This document shows positions 1-8,965 of a DNA stretch of 64,000 nucleotides, piece after piece (the stretch's first letter is position 1; each line of letters begins with the position of its first letter). Position numbers and translations under genes: made by a program. Location of the stretch: contig NZ_FNLC01000002.1 of NCBI RefSeq assembly GCF_900104065.1, positions 602,995-666,994 on the forward strand. Reading direction: 5' to 3'. The DNA comes from Natronobacterium texcoconense. GTDB taxonomy: Archaea > Halobacteriota > Halobacteria > Halobacteriales > Natrialbaceae. The notes under the pieces were generated by a model. It ran no database searches, had not been told where the DNA came from, and saw nothing but the letters and a program-made list of their open reading frames with translations.

Positions 1-2
1 CT

Positions 3-428
3 GCGCTGGATACGGGTGTCGATTTCGAACGGTTCGATGTCTGCTTCCAGGGCTGCGGTCAAGCCCGGATCGTCGTCAGCGAAGACGACGTTGCGACTGC
101 CGACGACGAAGCCCCGACCGCACACGTTATCGTCGAATCCGACGGCGAGGCGGTGTGTGAAACCGTCGCGATCACCGAGGAGAATACGACCACGATCCCA
201 GGTCAGTTCGGTGACGCACCGGTAGTCACGTATACCGCCGACGGCAAGATCCTCGGCGTTGCGGCATCGCTCTCCTCGGGCGAGGTCGTCGTCGAAAACG
301 AGAACAACTGCGCGACGACACCGAACACGCCCGACGTACTGGAGGCCGACTGCCTCCCCGAAGGCGCGGCAGTCGACCCCGACGGGCCGGGCTGTGATGG
401 CGGTCGGGGAAACGGCAACGGTAACTGA
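3..428 (+). CDS. Hypothetical protein, C-terminal part (5' end outside window)
   Basis: An open frame enters from the left edge and runs for about 141 residues to a TGA. The protein is acidic, as usual for haloarchaea. It contains five or more cysteines and ends in a low-complexity Gly/Asn tail (GRGNGNGN), which is typical of exported haloarchaeal proteins whose N-terminus carries a signal peptide. The start, and so any signal peptide, is not visible. I do not recognise a family. The reading frame follows the strong GC bias at third codon positions, which supports coding. Confidence 0.6.
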   Translation, partial: ALDTGVDFERFDVCFQGCGQARIVVSEDDVATADDEAPTAHVIVESDGEAVCETVAITEENTTTIPGQFGDAPVVTYTADGKILGVAASLSSGEVVVENENNCATTPNTPDVLEADCLPEGAAVDPDGPGCDGGRGNGNGN

Positions 429-495
429 CGGCGGTCTCCATCTCGAGCCCGTTCCATCATACCCATTCAGGTGAAAGTAGCATCTACTGATATGT

Positions 496-633
496 ATGAG
501 AGGAACCGTTACCGACGGGACTGAAGCCATCAGGAAAGAATCCCGTGAGCACCCCGAACCCGACGACGGGGAAGCCCCTGTTCGGATTCGAGCCATCGGG
601 ATCTGTGGCATCGATGTCGGACTGAGACACTGA
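496..633 (+). pseudogene. N-terminal relic of a zinc alcohol/sugar dehydrogenase
   Basis: An ATG opens a 45-codon frame that closely matches the N-terminus of the intact dehydrogenase encoded convergently at 765-1784. Shared stretches include VTDG, PEPD-GEA, IRA-GICG-D-GL and H. The frame hits TGA where the intact protein continues with GEGPPW. The next codons (ESPPS...) still resemble the paralogue for a few residues and then similarity fades. The zinc-binding CGSD is CGID here. I read this as the remains of a tandem or inverted paralogue that lost everything after residue 45. Its expression cannot be judged. Confidence 0.7.
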
Positions 634-764
634 GAGAGCCCACCATCGACCGTCGCAGGTGACGACGCCTTCCAACTCCATGTGCCCCTCGACGACGAGG
701 CCGCGTACGTCGCAAGTAAGTCCGTAGTACCTGTAACGGCTCTCGGCAAGTTCCTGCTCGAGAG

Positions 765-1784
765 TCAGGGACGTAACACGGCCTTGATCACGCCGTCCTC
801 TCGGTTCATTACCGTCTCGAGGGCGGACTCGTACTCCTCGAGATCGAACTCGTGGGTGACGATTCCCTCGACCGACAGCGTGTCGCGCTGGAACAGTTCG
901 GCGACTTCGTCGACCGCGTGGGCTGCTGTGACGCCGCCGACTACTTTCAGTTCCTTCGCGACGATGTCGTTCGGATCGATCTCGCGCTTTCCGTCGAAGA
1001 CGCCGGTCAACACGACCGAACCGCGTTTTTTCGTCGCTTTCAGACACGTGTTCACCACGTCACCGGCACCGGCCGTCTCGACGCAGAGGTCGACTCCGTC
1101 GCCGTCGGTATACTCCCGGATCGCCTCGACCGGATCCTCCTCGTTGACGTTGATCGTTCGCGTTGCCCCGTACTGCTCGCCGACCTCGAGACGCTCCTGA
1201 CGTGTCCCCGTCAGCACGATATCTTCGACGCCCCGCGCCTTCAGTAACTGGACGCCGAAGAGACCGAGCGAGCCGGGGCCCAGCACGGCCGCCGTGTCGG
1301 TGAACGACGTCTCGACGCGCTGGAGTCCGTGGAGCGTACAGCCGGCCGAATCGATCTGCGTTGCCTCGAGATCGGTAATGTCGTCCTCGAGCGGACGAAG
1401 CGTCTCTTCGGGGAATGCGGCGTACTCGCGGTAGCCACCGTCGATCGTGAAGCCGATCTCTCGGAGGTCGTCACACTGGTAGTATCGGCCCTCGCGACAC
1501 GGCGTACACGTCCCACAGTAGACGAATCCGTGGAGCGAGACGCGGTCGCCGACCGACAGCGAGTCGACGCCGTCTCCCAGTTCGATCACTTCCGCACAGA
1601 TCTCGTGGCCCGGGACGAGCGGATACCGTGTCCACGGCGGCCCTTCGCCGTGAATCAAACCGATGTCGCTTCCGCAGATGCCGACCGCGCGGATCTTCAC
1701 CAGCGCCTCGCCGGAGTCCGGTTCGGGGCGCTCTCGCTGCTCTTCCCAGACGGAGTCCTCACCGTCGGTAACGATCGCTCGCAT
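765..1784 (-). CDS. Zinc-dependent alcohol/sugar dehydrogenase (MDR superfamily)
   Basis: 339 residues, the usual length for medium-chain dehydrogenases. Visible features are the catalytic-zinc region (GICGSD near residue 38 and GHE near 66), a structural-zinc lobe with four cysteines (YCGTCTPCREGRYYQC, about 88-103), and the nucleotide-binding Rossmann stretch VLGPGSLGLFGVQLLKARG. It should oxidise an alcohol, polyol or sugar with NAD(P)+ in the cytoplasm. The substrate cannot be fixed: threonine, sorbitol and glucose dehydrogenases share this layout. The ATG is followed by a typical MRAIVTDG N-terminus. The gene stands alone, converging on a broken paralogue at 496-633. Confidence 0.85.
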   Translation of the reverse strand: MRAIVTDGEDSVWEEQRERPEPDSGEALVKIRAVGICGSDIGLIHGEGPPWTRYPLVPGHEICAEVIELGDGVDSLSVGDRVSLHGFVYCGTCTPCREGRYYQCDDLREIGFTIDGGYREYAAFPEETLRPLEDDITDLEATQIDSAGCTLHGLQRVETSFTDTAAVLGPGSLGLFGVQLLKARGVEDIVLTGTRQERLEVGEQYGATRTINVNEEDPVEAIREYTDGDGVDLCVETAGAGDVVNTCLKATKKRGSVVLTGVFDGKREIDPNDIVAKELKVVGGVTAAHAVDEVAELFQRDTLSVEGIVTHEFDLEEYESALETVMNREDGVIKAVLRP

Positions 1785-2431
1785 AGGGAGTACTCTACCA
1801 CTGACGGGTTAAAAACCCCGATGCTATCGTTGGTCTTCTTCGTGACCGATTACCCGCCCGGTCGATTTCGGTCGCGGAAGTCGGAGGGAACGAGTCGAGA
1901 GAAGTCGACCGGCGAGTCGAACGTGCTCGAGGTAGCTAGCATCAATATACCAGATCTGAATACTGTTTTATTATTGGATAGTAGGCGTCAAGACAGACCG
2001 TTGTTCGGTGGTCCATCAAAGCAGACAGCCGGCAGTGACCGCCGACAAGACGCTCGTTCACGCTGAAGCCGGGAAGAGATGGCCGATTCGACGGATCTCA
2101 CACGAAACGAAAGGTTATCGACCAACGTAGGGATTCGAGGGGCCCGTAACAGCTTCATCGTGGCGTCTTCCGCCAGGTTCCTAGCTCGGACTGAAATAAC
2201 ATTCCACTACCGAAACACGATCTCGAGATTGGTTGAATGATTAGTTGTTTTCTTATGCTATTCCAAAAGTGACAGACCTATTATCTGTTGTGGGCGGGTA
2301 TCAAAACATCGTTCTGCACCTGCGTGTACTGCTGGGCCCGGCCGAACCCGAGGAGGTCTCGGAGTCGCCCTGATTCGATCATGTCCGCTGAACCGCCGGT
2401 TTTATGAGTTCTTTTACCAGTTACTGTCAGT
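1785..2431. other. Intergenic region, no convincing gene
   Basis: About 650 bases between the divergently transcribed dehydrogenase and MFS genes. It contains AT-rich patches (around 1945-1980 and 2225-2290) that could hold promoters. The minus strand has one 33-codon frame (2382 to 2281) with haloarchaeal-looking composition, but there is no support for it beyond that. I see no RNA gene or repeat. Confidence 0.4.
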
Positions 2432-3766
2432 ATGTCACAGAGACGAGCCGAAGTATCCGGGCCCGTCGACGCGTTCCGTCAGTTTTTCTCCTTGCAGCGG
2501 GACGTTCTGGTGCTCTCGCTGGCGATGTTCGCGTTCAGCCTCGGCTTCCAGATGACCAACCGGTTTCTCCCCGAGTATCTCGTCTACCTCGGGGCTGGCG
2601 GGTTCGTCGTCGGCCTGTTCGCCACGCTCGGAAACGTCATCGGGGCGGTCTACCCCTACTACGGCGGCGTCGTCTCCGACCGCGTTGGCTCGCGATACGC
2701 CCTGACCGTCTTCGGGTTCGTCTCGGCCTTTGGCTTCGCAATCTGGCTTGCCTCGGCGTACATTCCGGCGATCGATCTCGGTGTGGTCGTCTTAGAGCCG
2801 TGGGTCTGGGTGTTCGTCGGCCTGTTGCTGGCCCAGTGCTGGAAGTCCTTTGGAATCGGCGGCCACTACGCCATCGTCAAGCAGGCGACCGAACCGGAGC
2901 GGCTGGCTCGCGGGTTCGCGAGCACGGAGACGTTCCGGCGGACTGCCTTCCTGCTCGCGCCGCTGATCGTCGCCGTTCTCGTGGCCGACGAGTTGATGCC
3001 GGGCTTCCTCTGGGTGCTCGTGATCGGCATCGTCTTCGCTCTCTTCGGGACGATCGCCCAGCACTACCTCTACGAGGCCGACGAGGACACCGTCGGCAAG
3101 GAGTTCGAGGGATTCGGCCAGATCGTCGACGACCTTCGGGCACTGCCCGACGCACTGCGTCCACTGCTCGTGGCGGATACCTTCGTCCGATTCGCCAACG
3201 GAATGGTGTACGCCTTCTTCATCCTGGTTATCACCCAGCTCATGGAGATCGGGCTGACGACGACCGTTCCCGTGTACGGGACCGTCGATCTCTCGCCCGC
3301 CGCATTCTTCGGCGTCCTGCTGAGCGTCGAGATGCTAGTCGCGCTGCTTACGATGGCACCAGCCGCCAAGATCGCCGAACGGGTCGGTCTCAAACCGGTC
3401 GTCGGTCTCGGCTTCTTCGTGTACGCGATCTTCCCGGTCTTGCTGATCTTCGGTCCGGAGGCCGTCGGGGGGATCGACGAAACCTGGCTGCTCATCGCTC
3501 TCTTTGCCTTCTCCGGACTCCGATTCGCCGGACTGCCCGCACACAAGGCCCTGATCGTCGGCCCCGCAGAGCGTGGTGCAGGTGGCCGAGTCACCGGGTC
3601 GTACTACTTCGTCCGGGGAGCGATCGTAATCCCCAGCGGTGTACTCGGCGGGTTCCTCTGGGAGTTCGCCACTCCGGAACTCTCCTTTACGATCGCGACG
3701 ATGATCGGTCTGATCGGCGTCGCCTACTTCGTGGTCTTCGGCGAGGAGTTCGAGGCGTACAAGTAG
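2432..3766 (+). CDS. MFS transporter
   Basis: 444 residues with about twelve hydrophobic segments, a length and pattern typical of the Major Facilitator Superfamily. The loop after the second helix reads GGVVSDRVGSRYALT, the MFS signature loop (G-x-x-x-D-R-x-G-x-R). A central hydrophilic loop (about 205-245) separates the two six-helix halves. It would move a small solute across the cytoplasmic membrane; the substrate is unknown. The ATG at 2432 gives MSQRRAEVSG, with the first helix after residue 20. A longer open frame from 2404 is in a different phase and is a shadow. Confidence 0.85.
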   Translation: MSQRRAEVSGPVDAFRQFFSLQRDVLVLSLAMFAFSLGFQMTNRFLPEYLVYLGAGGFVVGLFATLGNVIGAVYPYYGGVVSDRVGSRYALTVFGFVSAFGFAIWLASAYIPAIDLGVVVLEPWVWVFVGLLLAQCWKSFGIGGHYAIVKQATEPERLARGFASTETFRRTAFLLAPLIVAVLVADELMPGFLWVLVIGIVFALFGTIAQHYLYEADEDTVGKEFEGFGQIVDDLRALPDALRPLLVADTFVRFANGMVYAFFILVITQLMEIGLTTTVPVYGTVDLSPAAFFGVLLSVEMLVALLTMAPAAKIAERVGLKPVVGLGFFVYAIFPVLLIFGPEAVGGIDETWLLIALFAFSGLRFAGLPAHKALIVGPAERGAGGRVTGSYYFVRGAIVIPSGVLGGFLWEFATPELSFTIATMIGLIGVAYFVVFGEEFEAYK

Positions 3767-3829
3767 TCGATCGCCTCGAGCCTCTCCGTGCCAGAACAGT
3801 CTTCCCGCGAGCGCGATAACGACGGGTAG

Positions 3830-4987
3830 ATGAGACGAGTTCTTCTGGTTCTGTTCGTGGCGAGTATGCTGGTTCTCGCGGGGTGTGTCGGTGGACCTGA
3901 CGGTGGCGATAACGCCACCGTCGAGGACGACCTCTCCGGAGAGGACGTCGACGAACCCGACGACGGCGAGAGCGACGAAGACGACGAAGCAGGCACTCAG
4001 GACGAACCAGACGAGGACACCGAAGACGAGGAGACGACGACCGATACCGAAGACGAAGAGACGACCGATGCCGCAACCGTCGACGGCGACCTCGAGATCC
4101 ATCACATCGACGTCGGTCAGGCCGATGCGACGCTGCTGATAACGCCGAGCGACGAGACGATTCTCGTGGACACCGGCGACTGGCGACAGGACGGGAGCGA
4201 TGTGATCGACTACCTCGAGTCCCACGATATCGACCGCATCGATCACCTGGTCGCGACTCACCCGCACGCTGATCACATCGGCGGCCACGCCGCGGTGATC
4301 GAGCACTTCGAGACCGACGGCGACGGGATCGGGGCTGCCTACGACTCCGGGATTCCGCACACCTCCCAGACCTACGAGAATTACCTCGACGCCGTCGAAG
4401 AGTACGACGTCGAACTGCTGCTCGTCGAGGAGGGCGACGAACTCCCGATCGACGACGAGTCTGTCTCGGCGCTCGTGACCAACCCACCCGCGGGAGAGTC
4501 TGGTGACGACCTCCACTACAACAGCGTCTCGCTCGCCCTCGAGTTCGGCGAGTTCCGGTACGTGACGACCGGCGACGCCGAGGAAGACGCCGAACAGCGG
4601 ATGGTCGAGGAGTGGGGCGACGACCTCGAGGGCGACGTCTACCAGGCCGGCCACCACGGGTCGTCGACGTCCTCGACGGAGCCGTTCGTCGACGCCGTCT
4701 CGCCGGAAATCGCGGTCATCTCGAGCGACTACGACTCCCAGTACGGCCATCCACACGACGAGGTGCTCGAGGAGTTCGCGGATCGCGGGATCGAGACCTA
4801 CTGGACCGGCGTCCACGGCGACGTCGTCGTGACGACGGACGGCAGCGAAATCGACGTCGAAGCGGAGACGACGTTCTCGACGGACGCCGAGGATCTTCTC
4901 GAGGAGAAACACGCGGAGGACGACGCCCACTCGAGTCTGCCGGCGATGGTTAATACGCCGGCAGGTCTTATTCCCCTCGTAGGATGA
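3830..4987 (+). CDS. Secreted lipoprotein with ComEC/Rec2-like metallo-beta-lactamase fold
   Basis: 385 residues. The N-terminus is a signal peptide with a lipobox (LVLAGC, Cys about 18), so the protein should be lipid-anchored outside the cell. A highly acidic low-complexity linker (about 25-85) leads to a metallo-beta-lactamase domain: HHIDVGQADATLL, DTGDW, the metal-binding HPHADHIGGH, then TGDAEEDAE and GHHGS. This matches the stand-alone version of the ComEC C-terminal hydrolase domain, thought to degrade a DNA strand or other phosphoester. The true substrate is unknown. The next gene overlaps its stop by 4 bases, so the two are probably co-translated. Confidence 0.85.
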   Translation: MRRVLLVLFVASMLVLAGCVGGPDGGDNATVEDDLSGEDVDEPDDGESDEDDEAGTQDEPDEDTEDEETTTDTEDEETTDAATVDGDLEIHHIDVGQADATLLITPSDETILVDTGDWRQDGSDVIDYLESHDIDRIDHLVATHPHADHIGGHAAVIEHFETDGDGIGAAYDSGIPHTSQTYENYLDAVEEYDVELLLVEEGDELPIDDESVSALVTNPPAGESGDDLHYNSVSLALEFGEFRYVTTGDAEEDAEQRMVEEWGDDLEGDVYQAGHHGSSTSSTEPFVDAVSPEIAVISSDYDSQYGHPHDEVLEEFADRGIETYWTGVHGDVVVTTDGSEIDVEAETTFSTDAEDLLEEKHAEDDAHSSLPAMVNTPAGLIPLVG

Positions 4988-5256
4988 ACGGGACCTTCAC
5001 CGGCGTCGTGGATCGCATCGTCGACGGCGAGACGGCCGTGATCTTGCTCGAAGAGGGCGGCGAGGCGGTCGACCAGCTGGACGTCCGCGTCGATCGGCTC
5101 CCGGAGCCGGCACGGGACGAGGGTGGCGTCCTGTCGGTCACCGTCTCGGACGGGAAGTTCGTCGACGCGGAGTACCGCCCCGAGGAGACGAGCAATAGAC
5201 GCGAATCCGCTCGAGAGCGACTCGAGCGGCTTTCGGACCGGCTCTCGGAGCGGTAG
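4984..5256 (+). CDS. DUF3006 family protein
   Basis: 90 residues beginning with MNGTFTGVVDRIVDGETAV, the opening of DUF3006 proteins: a small beta-rich fold that often lies beside secreted ComEC-like hydrolases. Its ATG overlaps the stop of the metallo-beta-lactamase lipoprotein by 4 bases, so the pair is one transcription unit. The C-terminal 30 residues are charged and helical. No catalytic residues are visible. Function is unknown; partnership with the upstream hydrolase is inferred from context. Confidence 0.8.
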   Translation: MNGTFTGVVDRIVDGETAVILLEEGGEAVDQLDVRVDRLPEPARDEGGVLSVTVSDGKFVDAEYRPEETSNRRESARERLERLSDRLSER

Positions 5257-5260
5257 CGGT

Positions 5261-6169
5261 TTACTCGTTTTCGACCGTCGACTCGTCGCGACACCGATCG
5301 TACAGGACGACGAGCGAAACGGCGTGGACCGTCCCCGCAATCGTCGTGCTGAGAAGCGTCCCGGCCGACGGGACGTGGGCGAGCCACCACGAGCCAAGGC
5401 CGACGACGAGAAGGACGCCGAACAGCGTGAATCCGTGGCCCCGCGAGTACCGCCAGCCTGCAGCGATCGGGCGCAGTATCCCGTCCTCGTACAGCACTGC
5501 CACCGGTGCCAGGAAGAGTCGGACGAGGACGAACAGCACGAGCCCCAGTAACGCCACGCCGACCAGGAGACTGCCGGTCGTGTACTCGAGTCCGACCGCG
5601 TCGCCGGTTTCGAAGAGCACGGTGACGAGGAAGACACCGCCGAAGTAGACGAGAAACCGGTTCCAGTGAACGGTCTCGTCGCTCGCTCGCATCATCGTCA
5701 TCCAGCCGGCGACGGCGATGACTGTGACTGCGAGAACCTCGAGTGCGAGCGCGTAGCCCAGCAACGGCAACTCGAGGTCGACGAGGGCGTTCAGCGATCG
5801 CTCCGTTACGGTCGTTCCGGTCGGATAGATCGAGTACGCGACGTGGAACGTCGAGTCGCCGACGCTCGAAGCGGTCGGCACGGCGTCGGTTTCTCGAAGC
5901 AGGTCGGCGACGAGGAGGACACAGCCTGCCACGAAAAACGGAACGAAGAGCCACGGATCGCTACGAAGTCGGGCCGCGACCGCAGTGAGAACGGGTTTCC
6001 GACGACGGTACGGTGGTGACTTCGGGTTCCCGTCGGTACCGCCGTCCTCACCCGCCATCGTCCCGGCACCGGCAGTCGGCTCCCCCTTCTCTCTCGGGGG
6101 AGAGTTTCCGTCGCCCGTCGATCCGTTTTCGTCGGCCGATACTGGGCCCGACTCGGTCTCGTCCGTCAT
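5261..6169 (-). CDS. Polytopic membrane protein, function unknown
   Basis: 302 residues. The first 70 are hydrophilic, rich in Asp/Glu/Gly/Pro and probably disordered. Six or so hydrophobic helices follow (about 75-290), with the motif YSRGHGFTLFG before the last pair. It resembles haloarchaeal DUF-type integral membrane proteins and I cannot name a function. Its start overlaps the stop of the PQQ-propeller gene by 4 bases (6166-6169), so the two form an operon transcribed leftwards. The pair may link an exported propeller protein to a membrane partner. Confidence 0.7.
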   Translation of the reverse strand: MTDETESGPVSADENGSTGDGNSPPREKGEPTAGAGTMAGEDGGTDGNPKSPPYRRRKPVLTAVAARLRSDPWLFVPFFVAGCVLLVADLLRETDAVPTASSVGDSTFHVAYSIYPTGTTVTERSLNALVDLELPLLGYALALEVLAVTVIAVAGWMTMMRASDETVHWNRFLVYFGGVFLVTVLFETGDAVGLEYTTGSLLVGVALLGLVLFVLVRLFLAPVAVLYEDGILRPIAAGWRYSRGHGFTLFGVLLVVGLGSWWLAHVPSAGTLLSTTIAGTVHAVSLVVLYDRCRDESTVENE

Positions 6170-7383
6170 GGTTCCTCCGCCAGTGCGACGATCCGTCCCC
6201 GGTTGACCGCGTACAGCCGTCCGTCACCGACGATCGGCGGCGACAGCGGGACCTCCGGCGGTTCGTACCTGAACTGCTCCTCTCCTGTGTCGGCCTCGAG
6301 AGCGACCAGTACCGCATCGTGCTCGACGGCGTAGACCATCCCGTCGGCGACGACCGGCGTCGTCTCTCGCTCGAACGGGACGGACCACAGCGACTCGCCC
6401 GTCTCGAGGTCGAGCGCGTGAAACCGGTCGTTTCCGTCGCTCAGGAAGACCGTCCCCTCGGCGACTGCAGCAGCCCCGTCGATCGCGTTGCCCTCGAGGT
6501 CGCGTCGCCAGATCGTGTTGCCCTCGTCCGAGTCCAGCAGCGTGACGCCGTTTCGCGACGTGACGACGACGCCTTCCTCAGTTGCCGGCGAGGAGAGTTG
6601 CATCTGGTCCTCGAGGTCCCGCTGCCAGCGTTCGGTGCCGTCCTCGCGGTCGTACGCACTCACTCGGTTGGGCCAGTTCGCGACGTAGACGGTGCCATCG
6701 CGGACTGTCGGCCGCCCGAACGAGGCGCTGACGATGTCGTCGTCCTCGACCGTGACGCGCCATCGCTCGGTGCCGTCGCTGGCGTCGACGGCGACGAGGT
6801 CGTTCGTTCCGGGAACCGTCGCGTACACCGTCTCGTCGACTGCGATCGGGTCCGTCGTCGGAGCGTGCTCGCTCGTCGGTCGGTACTGGCCGCTTCCCGG
6901 CCCCTCCCAGCGCTGGCTACCGAGTCCGCGCTCGAGTCCGGGGACATCGAGTCCGCCGCTGGCGTTCAGGCCGTAGACGCCGCCAGTCGACGTTACCGCC
7001 AGCGTCTCTGTCCGGTACGCCGACGCACGGGCGACAGCCGCGCTCGAGGTGTACGGGCCGTGTCGGGCGAACTGGCGCTCGCCGCTGTCGACCTCGAGTG
7101 CGACGAGTCCGTTTCCGACGGCGTAGAGCGTGTCGCCGAGTCGGATGGGTGCGCTCGCGCCTCGAAACCACTCCGTCGAATCGTGTTCCCAGGCGACCTG
7201 TACGTCGTCGGTCGGGCCCGACGCGTCGGGATTGTAGCCGGTTCCGGCGGGGTCGTACTGTGCCATCGGCCAGTCGAAAGGAGACGAGGACGGCGATTCC
7301 GGCCGGGAAGCCAACGCTGCGCCGGTGGTCCCGCCGGCCAGCGCGATCCCTACGCCTGCAAGGAGTGTCCGTCTGGAGGGCAT
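6166..7383 (-). CDS. Tat-exported PQQ-like beta-propeller repeat protein
   Basis: 405 residues from the ATG at 7383. The N-terminus MPSRRTLLAGVGIALAGG is a twin-arginine signal, which is why this start is preferred to the one eight codons upstream. The rest is built of repeated blades with W-x-x-D-LEG/LETG and V-D-G-x-VY-V signatures (GNTIWRRDLEGNAIDG, TGESLWSVPF, DGTERWQRDLEDQ), typical of PQQ-binding-like propellers and BamB relatives. Such haloarchaeal proteins act outside the membrane, probably as scaffolds; nothing shows that PQQ is bound. The membrane-protein gene follows with a 4-base overlap. Confidence 0.85.
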   Translation of the reverse strand: MPSRRTLLAGVGIALAGGTTGAALASRPESPSSSPFDWPMAQYDPAGTGYNPDASGPTDDVQVAWEHDSTEWFRGASAPIRLGDTLYAVGNGLVALEVDSGERQFARHGPYTSSAAVARASAYRTETLAVTSTGGVYGLNASGGLDVPGLERGLGSQRWEGPGSGQYRPTSEHAPTTDPIAVDETVYATVPGTNDLVAVDASDGTERWRVTVEDDDIVSASFGRPTVRDGTVYVANWPNRVSAYDREDGTERWQRDLEDQMQLSSPATEEGVVVTSRNGVTLLDSDEGNTIWRRDLEGNAIDGAAAVAEGTVFLSDGNDRFHALDLETGESLWSVPFERETTPVVADGMVYAVEHDAVLVALEADTGEEQFRYEPPEVPLSPPIVGDGRLYAVNRGRIVALAEEP

Positions 7384-7511
7384 TCGTATCGTACCCGTTC
7401 TTCTCACTTCTCCTAATTGTTTCTCCCGATACCTGTTCGTGGAACGCGTCTCGAGCGATAGATTCCAGTCGAACCGAACGTATTTTTACCGAGAACGGTT
7501 CAATCAGCTGT

Positions 7512-8027
7512 ATGGTCTCTCGCCGTTCCGTCCTCCTGGCTCTGGTCCTCCTCGGTGCAGTCCTCGTCGGCGTGGGGTTCGCTACTGGGACGCCCGAACC
7601 GGTCCTGACGATAGAGAACGACGACAACGTTTCCTACCAGGTGACGGCCTACACCGTCGAAGACCTGGACGCAGCGGGCTATCTCAACTTCGAGGTGACG
7701 ACCGACGACGGTGAACAACGACTCGTCACCTACAACGACCTCGTCTGGACGACCAGCTACCAGAACGTGACGCTAGTTGATGAGGGAGTCAACAGCCAGT
7801 CGTTTACCGTCGGCCCCAACGAAACAACCACCGGGGTCGTCGACGGCTGGTCCCACGGCGACGTAACGCTGTACATCGTCGAGAGCGACGACGACGAGAC
7901 CCGGACGTGGTCGCGAACGGTCACCTGCGACAGCCGTGGACAGGATCACGGGCTCAGAATGGCAGCGGACTCCGGTGGCGGCGGTTCGACACACTGTGGC
8001 GGTGGATTCGGCTGGATGATCAGGTAA
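7512..8027 (+). CDS. Exported hypothetical protein
   Basis: 171 residues. MVSRRSVLLALVLLGAVLVG is a signal peptide or N-terminal anchor with paired arginines. The body looks like a small beta-sandwich (alternating hydrophobic strands, several Asn-x-Ser/Thr sites) and ends with a Gly/Cys-rich tail (SGGGGSTHCGGGFG). I do not recognise a named family. The ATG lies about 25-30 bases downstream of a TATA-like ATTTTTACC stretch (7480-7490), consistent with a leaderless transcript. It is divergent from the propeller operon. Confidence 0.65.
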   Translation: MVSRRSVLLALVLLGAVLVGVGFATGTPEPVLTIENDDNVSYQVTAYTVEDLDAAGYLNFEVTTDDGEQRLVTYNDLVWTTSYQNVTLVDEGVNSQSFTVGPNETTTGVVDGWSHGDVTLYIVESDDDETRTWSRTVTCDSRGQDHGLRMAADSGGGGSTHCGGGFGWMIR

Positions 8028-8273
8028 CGACGTCCCGATCGGTCACTTCTGCGGTCGAACACTATCACGAGTAGTTGCCGGTCTCCATTCTCATCACGCT
8101 CGTCCAGCCCAACGCGCCGACCGTGACGGTACACGCAGCGTGAGCGAAGACGCACCAGGTACGGGTTTCCGAACTGGATCTCGCGCTCTCGGGGTACGCT
8201 CGAGTTTCGAGAAATCGATCGGTCGAGCGGAGTCAGCGACCGACGAAAATAGGTCGGACTCGGTCGACGGCGT

Positions 8274-8744
8274 TCACTCGGTCTGTCCGCCGATCGTGAG
8301 GACCGTGCTGTCGAACGGCATCAAGGTCTCGTCGAACGTCGCGGTCAGTTCGTCGTTCGGGAAGAATCCGATGATGCGTGCCGTCTCGTCGCCGTCGTTC
8401 CGTATGCCGTGGGGTTCCATCTCGGGAACGATCGCACACTGTCCGCTCGAGAGTTCGACCGTCTCCTCACCGACCGTCGCCGCCACCGTCCCGTCGGTGA
8501 CGAGGAGCAGTTCCTCGTTACTGTCGCGGTGAGTCGGGAGGTAGTTTCCGGGTTCGATCTCGATGGAGACGATCATCAACTCTTCGCCGGCTACCTCGCT
8601 CGCGTTCGGCATGCCCGGCGTCAACGGGAAGTACCCGCGGACCCGTGCGTGCTCGTCGCCCTCCTGCCAGACGTCCGTCCCCTCGAATCGATAGAGTTCG
8701 ACTGGCTGTACTCCGCCCTGTTTGACGTTGCCCTCTGTGGCCAT
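8274..8744 (-). CDS. Cupin-domain protein
   Basis: 156 residues from the ATG at 8744 (MATEGNVKQGG). A longer frame extends upstream but has no coding character, so the inner start is preferred. A single cupin barrel is visible: motif 1 around LPTHRDSNEELLLVTDGTV, and motif 2 around QCAIVPEMEPHGIRNDGDE. The His, Glu and second His expected to hold a metal are present. Cupins range from dioxygenases to sugar isomerases and sensors, so the role is open. The gene is monocistronic. Confidence 0.75.
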   Translation of the reverse strand: MATEGNVKQGGVQPVELYRFEGTDVWQEGDEHARVRGYFPLTPGMPNASEVAGEELMIVSIEIEPGNYLPTHRDSNEELLLVTDGTVAATVGEETVELSSGQCAIVPEMEPHGIRNDGDETARIIGFFPNDELTATFDETLMPFDSTVLTIGGQTE

Positions 8745-8965
8745 CTGTATCCCTCGTGATTCCTCGACTGCGAGCAGCGGGAGAAAGAAACGTCTCGAGC
8801 ACTCCGTCGTGAATCGGTACAGTATACGCTCGTTCAAAACATAACGATTGTGCACGGTCTGCTGATAGCTGTCTCCTGTGTCACGGAAACCGGTCGGATC
8901 GCAATACGGTCGTCGATAGCCGGGATACACCTCTTTACCCCTGGTTCGTGAGAGACCTCCTTGCT

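Noticed and set aside
2281-2382. 33-codon minus-strand frame (MIESGRLRDLLGFGRAQQYT...)
   Set aside because: Composition is plausible but it is too short, with no promoter, homology or coupling to support it; kept only as a note in the intergenic entry.
3335-4930. 531-codon frame opposite the MFS and lipoprotein genes
   Set aside because: Long but antisense to two well-supported genes; such frames are common in GC-rich DNA and the translation is a typical Val/Arg/Asp-rich shadow.
6013-7416. 467-codon frame opposite the propeller gene
   Set aside because: Antisense shadow of a clear PQQ-propeller coding region.
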